Source: Desulfobacteraceae bacterium (GTDB lineage Bacteria; Desulfobacterota; Desulfobacteria; Desulfobacterales; SURF-7). Taken from it: a stretch of DNA of 11,524 bases. The DNA is taken from contig JAUXCK010000047.1 in NCBI GenBank assembly GCA_030618925.1, forward strand, positions 1 to 11,524, written 5' to 3'. Below, piece by piece: positions 4,939-11,524 of this stretch (positions within the stretch are counted from its first letter, which is position 1; each line of letters starts with the position of its first letter). The translations under genes were made by a program, and so were the position numbers. The notes under the pieces were generated by a model. The model did not search any database. It was not told where the DNA came from and worked only from the letters and a program-made list of their open reading frames with translations.

Positions 4939-6885
4939 TTACCCCCTATCCCAGGGTTTTATCATTTCATAATCGTCAAATCCCCCTTTATTGAACCCGA
5001 TGATATCTTCTTCAACAAGATCTTTATCAATATCCTGAAGCAAATAGACATCCTCTTCCGAACCATACCCTGCCACAGCACTGTTTAAAAATCTTAATGC
5101 CCCCCCTCTTCGATAAGTCCTTGTCATAATGAGCTCATCCTTTGCCCGGGTAATGGCCACATACAGGATGCGACGCTCCTCCTCCTCTTGTTCCTGTACC
5201 CCCACACTTCTAATATGAGGATACATCCCCGGTTCGACACGTATGAGATAGCACACCACTGCCTCAGTCCCCTTTGCACTGTGTGCTGTTGTCAGGGTGA
5301 CAATGTCGTCGTCCTCAAGTCTCTCAGCCGATGCGGCGGATATGGGATCCAGGGTATATGTTTCAAGAAACGCGGCAAGACTTTTATGCCTTCCGGCCAG
5401 CCGGACAAGGAGTTCGAAGTCCCTTTTTCTTAAATCCCACCTGTTATATTTTTGTTCTACCACCCGGGCTAAAAAACGAGCGGCTTCCTGTATTGCCGCT
5501 TCCGGACTGGACCGGTTTTCAACAACAATATGAATCCCTTTCAGTAAATCATTTTTCTTTGGAAGAGACTTGCTGAGCGCCTCGAAAGCATCGTTAAAAG
5601 ATGCATGCTTTTTCATTTTGGTGATTATCCGGGAAGCTGTGACATCCCCTATCCCCGGCCAAAGCGTTAAATACCGCGCCCACGCCAGCTCATCGTGATG
5701 ATTTGATGAAGCCCTTACCAGGCTGAACAAATCTTTTACATGCGCTGCCTGCAGCAGGCTTGTGCCGCCAATAAACCGGTACGGAATTTTCTTTTCCACC
5801 ATAAAAGATTCCACCGCACGGGCACCGTACCCGGTCCGTGTAATGATCATGTGATCGTTCCAGGGCGAACCGGTTTCATGCCTTTCAATAATATCTTCCG
5901 TAATCCACCGGGCTTCATCGAAGTCACTGTCAAAGCCGAGTAACTTCGGCGTGCTTTTGGTTTTTCGAAATGCAGCCAGGTTTTTGTTATAATTTAAAGA
6001 CGATGCCCGAAGAAGCCAGTTGGAAAGGTCAAGAATCCCCTGGGTGGATCTGTAATTTTTTTCAAGACGCAGAACCACAGACTCGGGGATGCGTTTGGTA
6101 AATGAATGAACGTTACGAAAATCGGCGCCACGAAACGCATAGATGCTCTGGGCATCATCTCCGACACAAAAAAGCCTGGCCGGATCGCGCAGCCCGTCAA
6201 GAATCAGCCACTGAAGCGGATTCGTATCCTGCATTTCATCAACCAGAATATGATCGTATAATCCTCTCATCCGTTCACGAATAGAAGGGTCTTCGTGAAG
6301 CCGTTTGGCAAAACGAAAAAGAATATCGTCGAAATCCAAATAGTTATTTAGTTTCTTCCGCTGGTCATAGTCCTTCGTGATCTTGCAGATCCGCCCGGTG
6401 ATATCCTCCTCATATTCAGAATACGCATCCATGTATTCCTGAATCGGCTGAAGGGTATTTCTGGCATATGAATACAGATTCGTCAGTTCCGCGGCTTTTG
6501 GAAATTGTTCTCCCTTTTTTCTGTAGCCCCCGCGGATCAGTTTCATAAGCTGTATCTGATCGTCCCTGTCGATTATTGTCGCACCCTCGACATCAAACTG
6601 CTTCGACATTCGCCGCATGGCATATAAGCAAAAGTGATGAAACGTGCCGGCCATCAACTGCGACACTTCGCCGCGAATGACCTGCTCCAGTCGATTCATC
6701 ATCTCTTTGGCAGCCCGGCGGGTAAATGTCAGAAGAAGAATTCGATTCGGGGCAACACCCTTGTGTATCAGAAAAGCCGCCCTGGCAATTATCGTCCTTG
6801 TCTTGCCGGTGCCCGCACCCGCCAGTACAAGTACGTGCCCCCCCTCATGCTCTGCTGCAATCTTCTGCTGGTGATTTAATTCCAT
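4939..6885 (-). CDS. UvrD/Rep/PcrA-type superfamily 1A DNA helicase
   Basis: This is an ATP-dependent 3'-5' DNA helicase by family. The 648 residues hold the SF1A motifs in order: Q-motif LNHQQ at 3-7, Walker A AGAGTGKT at 22-29, motif Ia LTFTRRAAKEM at 52-62, motif II DEMQDT at 216-221, motif III VGDDAQSIYAFRGA at 241-254, motif IV LEKNYRST at 274-281, motif V with HSAKGTEA at 535-542, and motif VI YVAITRAKDEL at 575-585. Motif II has Met where Phe or Tyr is common, and motif V has Thr where Leu is usual (SKGLE). It lacks the long C-terminal tail of E. coli UvrD, so assignment among UvrD, PcrA and Rep is left open. The ATG has only a weak AGGA three bases upstream. The likely role is repair or replication-fork maintenance. 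It stands alone, convergent with the PilZ gene. Confidence 0.93.
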   Translation of the reverse strand: MELNHQQKIAAEHEGGHVLVLAGAGTGKTRTIIARAAFLIHKGVAPNRILLLTFTRRAAKEMMNRLEQVIRGEVSQLMAGTFHHFCLYAMRRMSKQFDVEGATIIDRDDQIQLMKLIRGGYRKKGEQFPKAAELTNLYSYARNTLQPIQEYMDAYSEYEEDITGRICKITKDYDQRKKLNNYLDFDDILFRFAKRLHEDPSIRERMRGLYDHILVDEMQDTNPLQWLILDGLRDPARLFCVGDDAQSIYAFRGADFRNVHSFTKRIPESVVLRLEKNYRSTQGILDLSNWLLRASSLNYNKNLAAFRKTKSTPKLLGFDSDFDEARWITEDIIERHETGSPWNDHMIITRTGYGARAVESFMVEKKIPYRFIGGTSLLQAAHVKDLFSLVRASSNHHDELAWARYLTLWPGIGDVTASRIITKMKKHASFNDAFEALSKSLPKKNDLLKGIHIVVENRSSPEAAIQEAARFLARVVEQKYNRWDLRKRDFELLVRLAGRHKSLAAFLETYTLDPISAASAERLEDDDIVTLTTAHSAKGTEAVVCYLIRVEPGMYPHIRSVGVQEQEEEERRILYVAITRAKDELIMTRTYRRGGALRFLNSAVAGYGSEEDVYLLQDIDKDLVEEDIIGFNKGGFDDYEMIKPWDRG

Positions 6886-6991
6886 TCGTCCTAAATACTC
6901 CCGATTTGTGTGCTTCCAATGTCAACGCCCTCTTTCCGGCATTCACGGTCGGATGACTTTACGAAATCGCCATTTTAATTACAAGCCTATT

Positions 6992-7080
6992 CTGAGGCAG
7001 CCTCAGGGCAGCCGTATTTGAAAAACAGGTTGATGTTCCCGTATTGTGAGAGCGCCCTTCAGTCGGGAGGGCGTCTTTTT
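6992..7080 (+). ncRNA. Possible small RNA ending at an orphan terminator
   Basis: In the 453-bp gap between divergent genes, a perfect hairpin CTGAGG-CAG-CCTCAG (6992-7006) is followed about 45 nt later by a Rho-independent terminator on the plus strand. No plus-strand gene ends there: the gene to the left runs the other way and birA starts 259 bp later. A short untranslated RNA is the simplest explanation. The 5' end is unknown; TTTAAT at 6974-6979 could be a -10 box but has no good -35. A leader RNA ending by attenuation is an alternative. Confidence 0.3.
7053..7080 (+). terminator. Rho-independent terminator without an upstream plus-strand gene
   Basis: CGCCCT (7053-7058) pairs perfectly with AGGGCG (7068-7073) around a 9-nt loop, followed by TCTTTTT (7074-7080). 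The GC-rich stem plus T-run is the standard form. Its orientation is plus, so it cannot serve the helicase gene to its left. Confidence 0.7.
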
Positions 7081-7111
7081 CAACACATTGATCGTGGCTG
7101 AAGCGATTCCT

Positions 7112-7148
7112 CATTCGACATTGGGCGTTGGAAGTTCAATGTTGATAG
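7112..7148. repeat. Low-complexity degenerate GTTGGAAGTTCAATGTTG-type tract
   Basis: The stretch is built from near-repeats of a TTCGACATTG / GTTGGAAG / TTCAATGTTG pattern. Similar GAYRTTGG-like runs occur as dispersed intergenic filler in some deltaproteobacterial genomes, from general recollection. No stem, promoter or coding signal is evident in it. Confidence 0.3.
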
Positions 7149-7204
7149 ATTTCTAAAAAATAACAACAAACAGAGAAAAATTCGGTCTTCCATCAAAACC
7201 AGAA

Positions 7205-7239
7205 CAGGGGCCCCAGGAAGCCCGGGACACCGGGCCCTG
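7205..7239. repeat. GC-rich nested palindrome upstream of birA
   Basis: The outer arms are CAGGG(G)CCC (7205-7213, one bulged G) and GGGCCCTG (7232-7239). Inside is a perfect CCCGG (7221-7225), loop GACA, CCGGG (7230-7234). It lies upstream of the candidate birA promoter and lacks a T-tract, so it may be an operator, a transcript-end hairpin or a small dispersed repeat. Apart from this and the other marked elements, nothing else stands out in 6886-7338. Confidence 0.45.
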
Positions 7240-7261
7240 AATTTAATCCGTCAATTTTCAT

Positions 7262-7290
7262 TTGACTCCCGCAGGAAACTTCATTAATCT
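7262..7290 (+). promoter_or_regulatory. Candidate birA promoter
   Basis: TTGACT (7262-7267) is followed after 17 nt by TAATCT (7285-7290), a weak -10 with 3 of 6 matches. Initiation near 7297 would give a leader of about 42 nt to the ATG at 7339 or 129 nt to the alternative TTG at 7426. A perfect hairpin CTGAAAA-CCTGA-TTTTCAG (7307-7325) lies in that leader. Confidence 0.35.
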
Positions 7291-7338
7291 ACCTTCCCTT
7301 AGCGGGCTGAAAACCTGATTTTCAGGTATTCCGCCGCC

Positions 7339-8343
7339 ATGACTTTTGCAGCAGCAGTCAATCCAACGATATTTTTTGCGCTTTGGGATGGTTCAGATGA
7401 AAAAACCAATAATGGGGTTCCTGAATTGAAAGGCCAAATACTTCAAATTCTGCGCACCGAACAGAAAACCGTCTCTGATAAAAGGATTGGTTCGGAACTC
7501 GGGATTCCTGCAGCTTCTGTTTTGAACCATATCCAGGAACTTCAAGAAGCAGGGTATCAAATGTCGGTCACATCCGGGGGGGTTCGGCTTGATAAATCGC
7601 CGGACGCCCTGTTTCCATGGGAATTTTCCAAAAGAGAGTTTAAAATTCATTACTACCAGGAACTTTCATCCACCATGGACAAGGCCAAAGCGCTTGCATT
7701 CAGCGGATGCCCTGATTTTACGACCGTTATCGCGGAACGCCAGACAAAAGGTCGCGGACGGTTGCAGCGTGTATGGCAATCCGCCCGGGGCGGGCTCTAT
7801 TTTACAATTGTCCTGAGGCCGAATTTTCCGCCGGCGTTAAGCTTTCGGGTCAATTTTACAGCATCGATTATCCTTGCACGGGTTTTACGGGACATGTTCA
7901 AGATCGATGCCATGGTCAAATGGCCGAATGACATTCTGGTGGATGAGCTTAAACTCTCCGGCATGCTTTCAGAACTGGAAACAGATGGAGAGATGATTTC
8001 CTTTGTCAATCTGGGAATCGGCATCAACGTAAATAATGATCCAACCATCGTGGAACCCGGGGCAACTTCCTTGAAAAAAATTCTGGGACGGAATATCGCC
8101 CGGAGGGAGATTCTTGCACGATTTCTGGACGAGTTTGAAGATAAAATTCATCATCAAAATCTTGATCACATTATCTCTGAATGGAAAGAATATACCATAA
8201 CCTTGAACCGGCGGGTTAAAATTGTTACAATAAACGGACACTTTGAAGGTTTTGCCAGGGATATTGATGAAAACGGTGCCCTTGTTCTGGAAATGGCAGA
8301 CGGTATCCGAAAAAAAGTTATTTATGGAGATTGTTTTCATTAA
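7339..8343 (+). CDS. birA: Biotin-[acetyl-CoA-carboxylase] ligase / biotin operon repressor BirA
   Basis: BirA makes biotinyl-AMP and attaches biotin to carboxylase carrier proteins; members with an N-terminal helix-turn-helix also repress biotin genes. From the ATG at 7339 the protein has 334 residues. An HTH-type domain spans about 30-85 (RIGSELGIPAASVLNHIQEL). The catalytic domain follows with SST at 110-112, the biotin-binding loop TKGRGR, the KWPND motif, a LSGMLSE segment and GIGIN. The C-terminal SH3-like domain has GFARDIDENGALVLE. The binding loop reads GRGRLQR rather than GRGRRGR. Residues 1-29 match nothing typical, and the ATG lacks a clear ribosome binding site. A TTG at 7426 (305 residues) starts directly at the HTH, has GGGG eight bases before it and fits the E. 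coli layout better, so the true start may be there. trkA follows after 68 bp and may be cotranscribed. Confidence 0.92.
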   Translation: MTFAAAVNPTIFFALWDGSDEKTNNGVPELKGQILQILRTEQKTVSDKRIGSELGIPAASVLNHIQELQEAGYQMSVTSGGVRLDKSPDALFPWEFSKREFKIHYYQELSSTMDKAKALAFSGCPDFTTVIAERQTKGRGRLQRVWQSARGGLYFTIVLRPNFPPALSFRVNFTASIILARVLRDMFKIDAMVKWPNDILVDELKLSGMLSELETDGEMISFVNLGIGINVNNDPTIVEPGATSLKKILGRNIARREILARFLDEFEDKIHHQNLDHIISEWKEYTITLNRRVKIVTINGHFEGFARDIDENGALVLEMADGIRKKVIYGDCFH

Positions 8344-8398
8344 TCAACTCGTAATAAGCCTGAGTTAAACAGTTTCGTGCCCTTTTGGCCGCTCAAAC

Positions 8399-8404
8399 AG
8401 GAGG
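8399..8404 (+). promoter_or_regulatory. Strong ribosome binding site that sets the trkA TTG start
   Basis: A perfect AGGAGG lies seven bases before TTG at 8412. A longer reading using TTG at 8385 would place this site inside the coding region and add nine residues before the conserved KIIIIGAGEVG start. The 8412 start is therefore preferred. Confidence 0.85.
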
Positions 8405-8411
8405 CCTTGAA

Positions 8412-9776
8412 TTGAAAATCATCATTATCGGGGCTGGGGAAGTGGGATATCAGATTGCCAGCCGGTTGTCCCATGAAGATAAAGACGTCATTGTCATCGA
8501 TAGTAATCCGGATGCCCTTAAAAGGGTATCAGACAACATCGATGCCCAGGTCCTGAAAGGATCCGGCAGCAGCCCTGTCATTCTTGAGGAAGCCGGGCTT
8601 AAGGATGCTGAAATCCTTCTGGCAGTCACCGACAGTGATGAGATCAATCTGGCTGCATGCTTGATCGCCAACGTCATATCTCCAACGACTAAAAAAGTGG
8701 CCCGTATCAGAGATGCCGGTTTTGATGACTACCATGACACCTTCCATGACCACGCCCCCCATATCGACACCATTATCAATCCTGAAATTGAGGTCGTCAA
8801 AACCATTCTCAACCTCCTGAGTGTTCCCGGTGCTGTGGATGTGGTCGAATTCGCCGATGGCCGCATGAAGCTCATCGGGATAAGACTGGACAAAAACGCG
8901 CGGCTGGCGGGTATCCGTCTTTCAGACATCCCGTCCAAATCCGGCAGGCAAAAAGCCCTGATCGCTGCTTTGGTCCGAGAGGAAAAATTAATTATTCCCA
9001 GCGGGAATGACAGGCTGCAGGCCGGCGATCTGGTCTATTTTATCAGTGAGAAAAATAAACTTGCCGATACCCTGGCGGCCTTTGATACATATGCAAAACC
9101 GCTTAAACGCGCCCTGATTGTCGGTGGCGGTCGGATCGGGTACCGGTTGGCCACCTCCCTTGAAAAAAAATCGGTATATACAAAAATTATTGAAAAAAAC
9201 CCGGAACGGTGCATCGAACTTTCTGAAAAGATGAACAAGGTGGTTGTCCTCTGCGGGGATGGTTCCGATCAGAGCCTTATGATCGAAGAAAACATCCACG
9301 ATATAGACGCCGTCATTACGTTGACTGACGACGAGCAAACCAACATCCTGGTTTCCCTTCTCGCCAAACGCATGGGGGCCAGGCAGACCATTACAAGAAT
9401 AAATAAATTCAGTTATTTCCCCCTCATGTCAACCATCGGGATTGAACAGGTGGTCAGCACCCGTCTCTCAGCTGTGAACACAATCCTGCAGCACATCCGG
9501 AAAGGCAAGGTTCTTTCCGACATCTCCATTAAAGGGGAACAGGCCGAAGTTCTGGAGGCGGTGGCCCTCGAAACCTCAGAAATTGTCGGCAAGCCCCTTA
9601 AAAAAATTAATTTCCCAAAAGGCGCACTTTTGATCGGCATCATGCGAAATGAAAAAATTTTTACCCCCTCTGGTGAGAGTGTTATTGAGGCGGATGACCG
9701 GATCATTATTTTTGCCAGAATGGAGGCCGTACAAAAAGTTGAAAAAATACTGACCGTAAAACTGGAGTATTTTTAA
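8412..9776 (+). CDS. trkA: TrkA, potassium uptake regulatory subunit with two RCK domains
   Basis: TrkA is the cytoplasmic ring-forming subunit that gates TrkH in response to nucleotides (NADH/NAD and ATP in known homologues). The 454-residue protein has two tandem RCK units, as is usual for TrkA at about 458 residues. The first has GAGEVG at 7-12 with acidic D30 at the end of strand two. The second has GGGRIG at 238-243 with E261 at the matching place. Each is followed by a TrkA-C subdomain, ending for example LQAGDLVYFISE and IEADDRIIIFA. Both nucleotide-binding sites look intact. The start is TTG with a perfect AGGAGG. The TAA stop overlaps the ATG of trkH by one base, indicating translational coupling and matched amounts of the two subunits. 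Confidence 0.95.
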   Translation: MKIIIIGAGEVGYQIASRLSHEDKDVIVIDSNPDALKRVSDNIDAQVLKGSGSSPVILEEAGLKDAEILLAVTDSDEINLAACLIANVISPTTKKVARIRDAGFDDYHDTFHDHAPHIDTIINPEIEVVKTILNLLSVPGAVDVVEFADGRMKLIGIRLDKNARLAGIRLSDIPSKSGRQKALIAALVREEKLIIPSGNDRLQAGDLVYFISEKNKLADTLAAFDTYAKPLKRALIVGGGRIGYRLATSLEKKSVYTKIIEKNPERCIELSEKMNKVVVLCGDGSDQSLMIEENIHDIDAVITLTDDEQTNILVSLLAKRMGARQTITRINKFSYFPLMSTIGIEQVVSTRLSAVNTILQHIRKGKVLSDISIKGEQAEVLEAVALETSEIVGKPLKKINFPKGALLIGIMRNEKIFTPSGESVIEADDRIIIFARMEAVQKVEKILTVKLEYF

Positions 9777-11224
9777 TGCGCTGGCGTTTTGTTTTAAATA
9801 TGGTGGGTGTCCTGATCTTTTTTATGGGGCTTGCAATGCTTATTCCGCTTATGGCCGGCCTTTTCTACAAAGATCCCAGCGCGATGCCCTTATTCATGTC
9901 AATGGCCATTACCTGTGCAGCCGGTATTATATTATACCTCTTTTTCAGACTTGAAGATTCAGCCCATGTCAGCCACCGCGAAGGCATGGCTATTGTCGCC
10001 ATTGGATGGGCCGCTATCGGCTTGTTTGGTGCCCTTCCCTTCTATTTTGGCAATGTCTTCCCAACATTTGTTGATGCCCTGTTTGAGTCTGTTTCAGGAT
10101 TTACCACCACCGGTGCTTCAGTGCTGACCAATATTGAGTCCCTGCCCAGGGGCTTTCTGCTCTGGCGCAGTTTTACGCAATGGCTGGGTGGAATGGGCAT
10201 TATTGTTCTATCTGTGGCGATTCTACCATTTCTGGGTGTCGGCGGGATGCAGCTTTACAAAGCAGAGGTGCCTTCACCGGTGCCCGATAAACTCAAACCC
10301 AGAATCAGAGATACTGCCAAGCTCCTTTGGAAGGTCTATTTTTTCATCTCCCTTGCAGAGGTCATTCTTCTTATGATCGGCGGGATGACTTTTTTCGACT
10401 CTCTCTGCCATGCATTTACCACCATGCCGACAGGTGGGTTTTCAACAAAAAATGCATCTATCGCTCATTTTGACAATGTCTATTTTGATCTTGTCCTTAT
10501 CTTTTTCATGCTCCTGGCAGGAATCAATTTTTCTCTCCATTTCCAAATGTTACGCGGAAAAACCATGGCATTCTGGCAGGATTCCGAATGTCGCTTCTTC
10601 CTGTTCACTGTCCTTATTTTAACCTTCATCGTCAGCCTGAATATTTACGGATCGGTTTATGAAAAATCAGGAGAGGCCCTGCGATATGGTGCTTTCCAGG
10701 TCATATCCATTGTAACGACAACCGGCTTTGCAACCGCAGATTATGAAAAATGGCCTGCCATGTCTCAAATGATCATTTTATTTTGCATGTTTTTAGGTGC
10801 TTCGGCCGGTTCAACCGGAGGCGGAATGAAATGTATCCGAATCATGCTCTGCTTTAAATACTGTTATAAAGAGCTTTTTGCCTTGATTCATCCCCATTCT
10901 GTTTCACATGTAAAAATCGGCGGGAAGGTCGTATCTGAAGATGTTATGCGAAGTATCCTGGGCTTTCTGGCCCTGTATATGGGCCTTTTTGCGTTCTGCT
11001 CTGTACTGCTTGCTGGTATTGGTGTTGATTTTACCACTGCCTTCACTGCAGTTGCATCCGCCATTGGAAACATCGGCCCGGGTTTCGGCCTTGTCGGACC
11101 GGCAGATAACTATGCGCAAATCCCCGCAGCCGGCAAATGGGTCCTGATCTGGTGTATGCTCTTGGGAAGACTTGAAATTTATACAGTCCTTATTCTCCTG
11201 GTCCCGGAATTCTATCGAAAATAA
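9776..11224 (+). CDS. trkH: TrkH-family potassium uptake channel subunit
   Basis: This is the inner-membrane potassium-translocating subunit that partners TrkA. The 482 residues match the family length of about 480 and contain four pore repeats. Filter regions are visible as TTTGA at 110-114, TTMPTGGFS at 215-223, TTTGFAT at 314-320 and GNIGPG at 431-436. GASAGSTGGGMK at 341-352 marks the intramembrane-loop region that controls gating in TrkH/KtrB proteins. Hydrophobic segments run along the whole length. A GGAG at 9764-9767 lies eight bases before the ATG, inside the end of trkA. The gene ends 184 bp before the tRNA gene, and that gap holds only a weak hairpin and the tRNA promoter. Confidence 0.95.
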   Translation: MRWRFVLNMVGVLIFFMGLAMLIPLMAGLFYKDPSAMPLFMSMAITCAAGIILYLFFRLEDSAHVSHREGMAIVAIGWAAIGLFGALPFYFGNVFPTFVDALFESVSGFTTTGASVLTNIESLPRGFLLWRSFTQWLGGMGIIVLSVAILPFLGVGGMQLYKAEVPSPVPDKLKPRIRDTAKLLWKVYFFISLAEVILLMIGGMTFFDSLCHAFTTMPTGGFSTKNASIAHFDNVYFDLVLIFFMLLAGINFSLHFQMLRGKTMAFWQDSECRFFLFTVLILTFIVSLNIYGSVYEKSGEALRYGAFQVISIVTTTGFATADYEKWPAMSQMIILFCMFLGASAGSTGGGMKCIRIMLCFKYCYKELFALIHPHSVSHVKIGGKVVSEDVMRSILGFLALYMGLFAFCSVLLAGIGVDFTTAFTAVASAIGNIGPGFGLVGPADNYAQIPAAGKWVLIWCMLLGRLEIYTVLILLVPEFYRK

Positions 11225-11268
11225 TCCTTTGATTTTTATCCTGATTAATGATAAATGGGTATCCATCT

Positions 11269-11282
11269 TGTCACAGATGACA
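11269..11282 (+). terminator. Weak hairpin after trkH
   Basis: TGTCA (11269-11273), loop CAGA, TGACA (11278-11282) forms a perfect 5-bp stem followed by GAAATTATTTTA. The stem is short and the T-run broken, so this is at best a weak terminator for the birA-trkA-trkH transcript. Confidence 0.25.
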
Positions 11283-11365
11283 GAAATTATTTTATGTGTG
11301 TTCCTGAGATGGAGCGGTTTTGGATAATAATTTGAACGACAATCAAAATTCCCGATAATTTTTGG

Positions 11366-11394
11366 TTGACAAGACATGGATAAACGGCTAAAAG
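11366..11394 (+). promoter_or_regulatory. Promoter of the tRNA-Lys gene
   Basis: A perfect TTGACA (11366-11371) is followed after exactly 17 nt by TAAAAG (11389-11394, 4 of 6). Initiation near 11401 would leave a leader of about eight bases before the mature tRNA. The tRNA is thus independently transcribed. Confidence 0.65.
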
Positions 11395-11408
11395 CCTTTA
11401 ACTTTGCA

Positions 11409-11484
11409 GGGCCGTTAACTCAGTCGGTAGAGTATCTGCCTTTTAAGCAGAGAGTCGCTGGTTCGAGCCCAGCACGGCCCACCA
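11409..11484 (+). tRNA. tRNA-Lys (anticodon TTT), CCA end encoded
   Basis: The 76-nt sequence folds as a full cloverleaf. Acceptor GGGCCGT (11409-11415) pairs with ACGGCCC (11474-11480). The D arm is ACTC/GAGT and the anticodon stem TCTGC/GCAGA. The loop is CTTTTAA, with anticodon TTT at 11442-11444. The T arm is GCTGG/CCAGC with loop TTCGAGC. Discriminator A and CCA are at 11481-11484. The anticodon reads AAA and AAG lysine codons. Confidence 0.97.
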
Positions 11485-11490
11485 ATTATC

Positions 11491-11522
11491 GCATAGAGCA
11501 TAGCGCAAAGAGCAGAGCGTAG
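11491..11522. repeat. Degenerate AGAGCATAGCG-type low-complexity repeats
   Basis: Directly after the tRNA the sequence is made of near-copies of GCATAGAGCATAGCG, then AGAGCAGAGCGTAG, running to the window edge. It is a short tandem-like filler cut off by the window end. No coding or structural signal is seen. Confidence 0.35.
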
Positions 11523-11524
11523 TG

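Noticed and set aside
6920..6925. Perfect TTGACA on the minus strand upstream of the helicase gene
   Set aside because: The only acceptable -10 (TATTTA) is 22 nt away, too far for a sigma70 promoter, so no helicase promoter is called.
7033..7101. Small ORF of 22 codons starting ATG 7033
   Set aside because: It runs through the terminator hairpin and T-tract and has no good ribosome binding site.
8385..8411. Longer trkA reading from TTG 8385
   Set aside because: It would place the perfect AGGAGG inside the gene and add nine residues not typical of TrkA.

Overview
The window reads as an ordinary chromosomal segment of a Gram-negative anaerobe, most likely a sulfate-reducing deltaproteobacterium (Desulfobacterales-like). 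That assignment is an inference. It rests on moderate GC content, the feoB plus DtxR-FeoA style of iron gene, the mix of ATG and TTG starts, and short dispersed palindromic repeats of a kind often seen in those genomes. No phage, transposase, CRISPR or toxin-antitoxin gene is visible.

Layout. Bases 1-552 hold the 3' end of a FAD-dependent oxidoreductase gene that starts upstream of the window. Bases 553-715 carry small palindromes and an 82-bp MITE-like element. An iron module follows. On the minus strand, feoB (3437 to 1452) is followed by a DtxR-type metal-sensor/FeoA fusion gene (1378 to 716). On the plus strand, a second and more canonical DtxR/MntR-type regulator (3729-4241) is transcribed divergently. 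The 291-bp region between feoB and this regulator has back-to-back sigma70-like promoters. A palindrome sits inside the feoB promoter, and three AGGGTAAC-type direct repeats lie over and just after the predicted start of the regulator transcript. Next come a membrane-anchored PilZ protein (4388-4888) and a convergent UvrD/Rep-type helicase (6885 to 4939), separated by a hairpin that could act as a two-way terminator.

Bases 6886-7338 contain no convincing protein gene but do contain an orphan plus-strand Rho-independent terminator, a possible small RNA, a GC-rich nested palindrome and a birA promoter. After them lies a tight plus-strand cluster: birA (biotin ligase/repressor), trkA and trkH. 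trkA has a strong ribosome binding site in front of a TTG start, and trkH overlaps its stop codon by one base. TrkA and TrkH together form a potassium uptake system. The window closes with a tRNA-Lys(TTT) gene with its own promoter and an encoded CCA end.

The part most worth a second look is the iron module. It has two DtxR-family proteins of different character: one with a normal DNA-reading helix, a mixed metal site and a Cys-rich tail, and one with an acidic, probably non-binding helix fused to FeoA. I found no clear evidence of a wholly new system. The best candidates for novelty are this split of roles, the direct-repeat operator, and the orphan terminator/small RNA.
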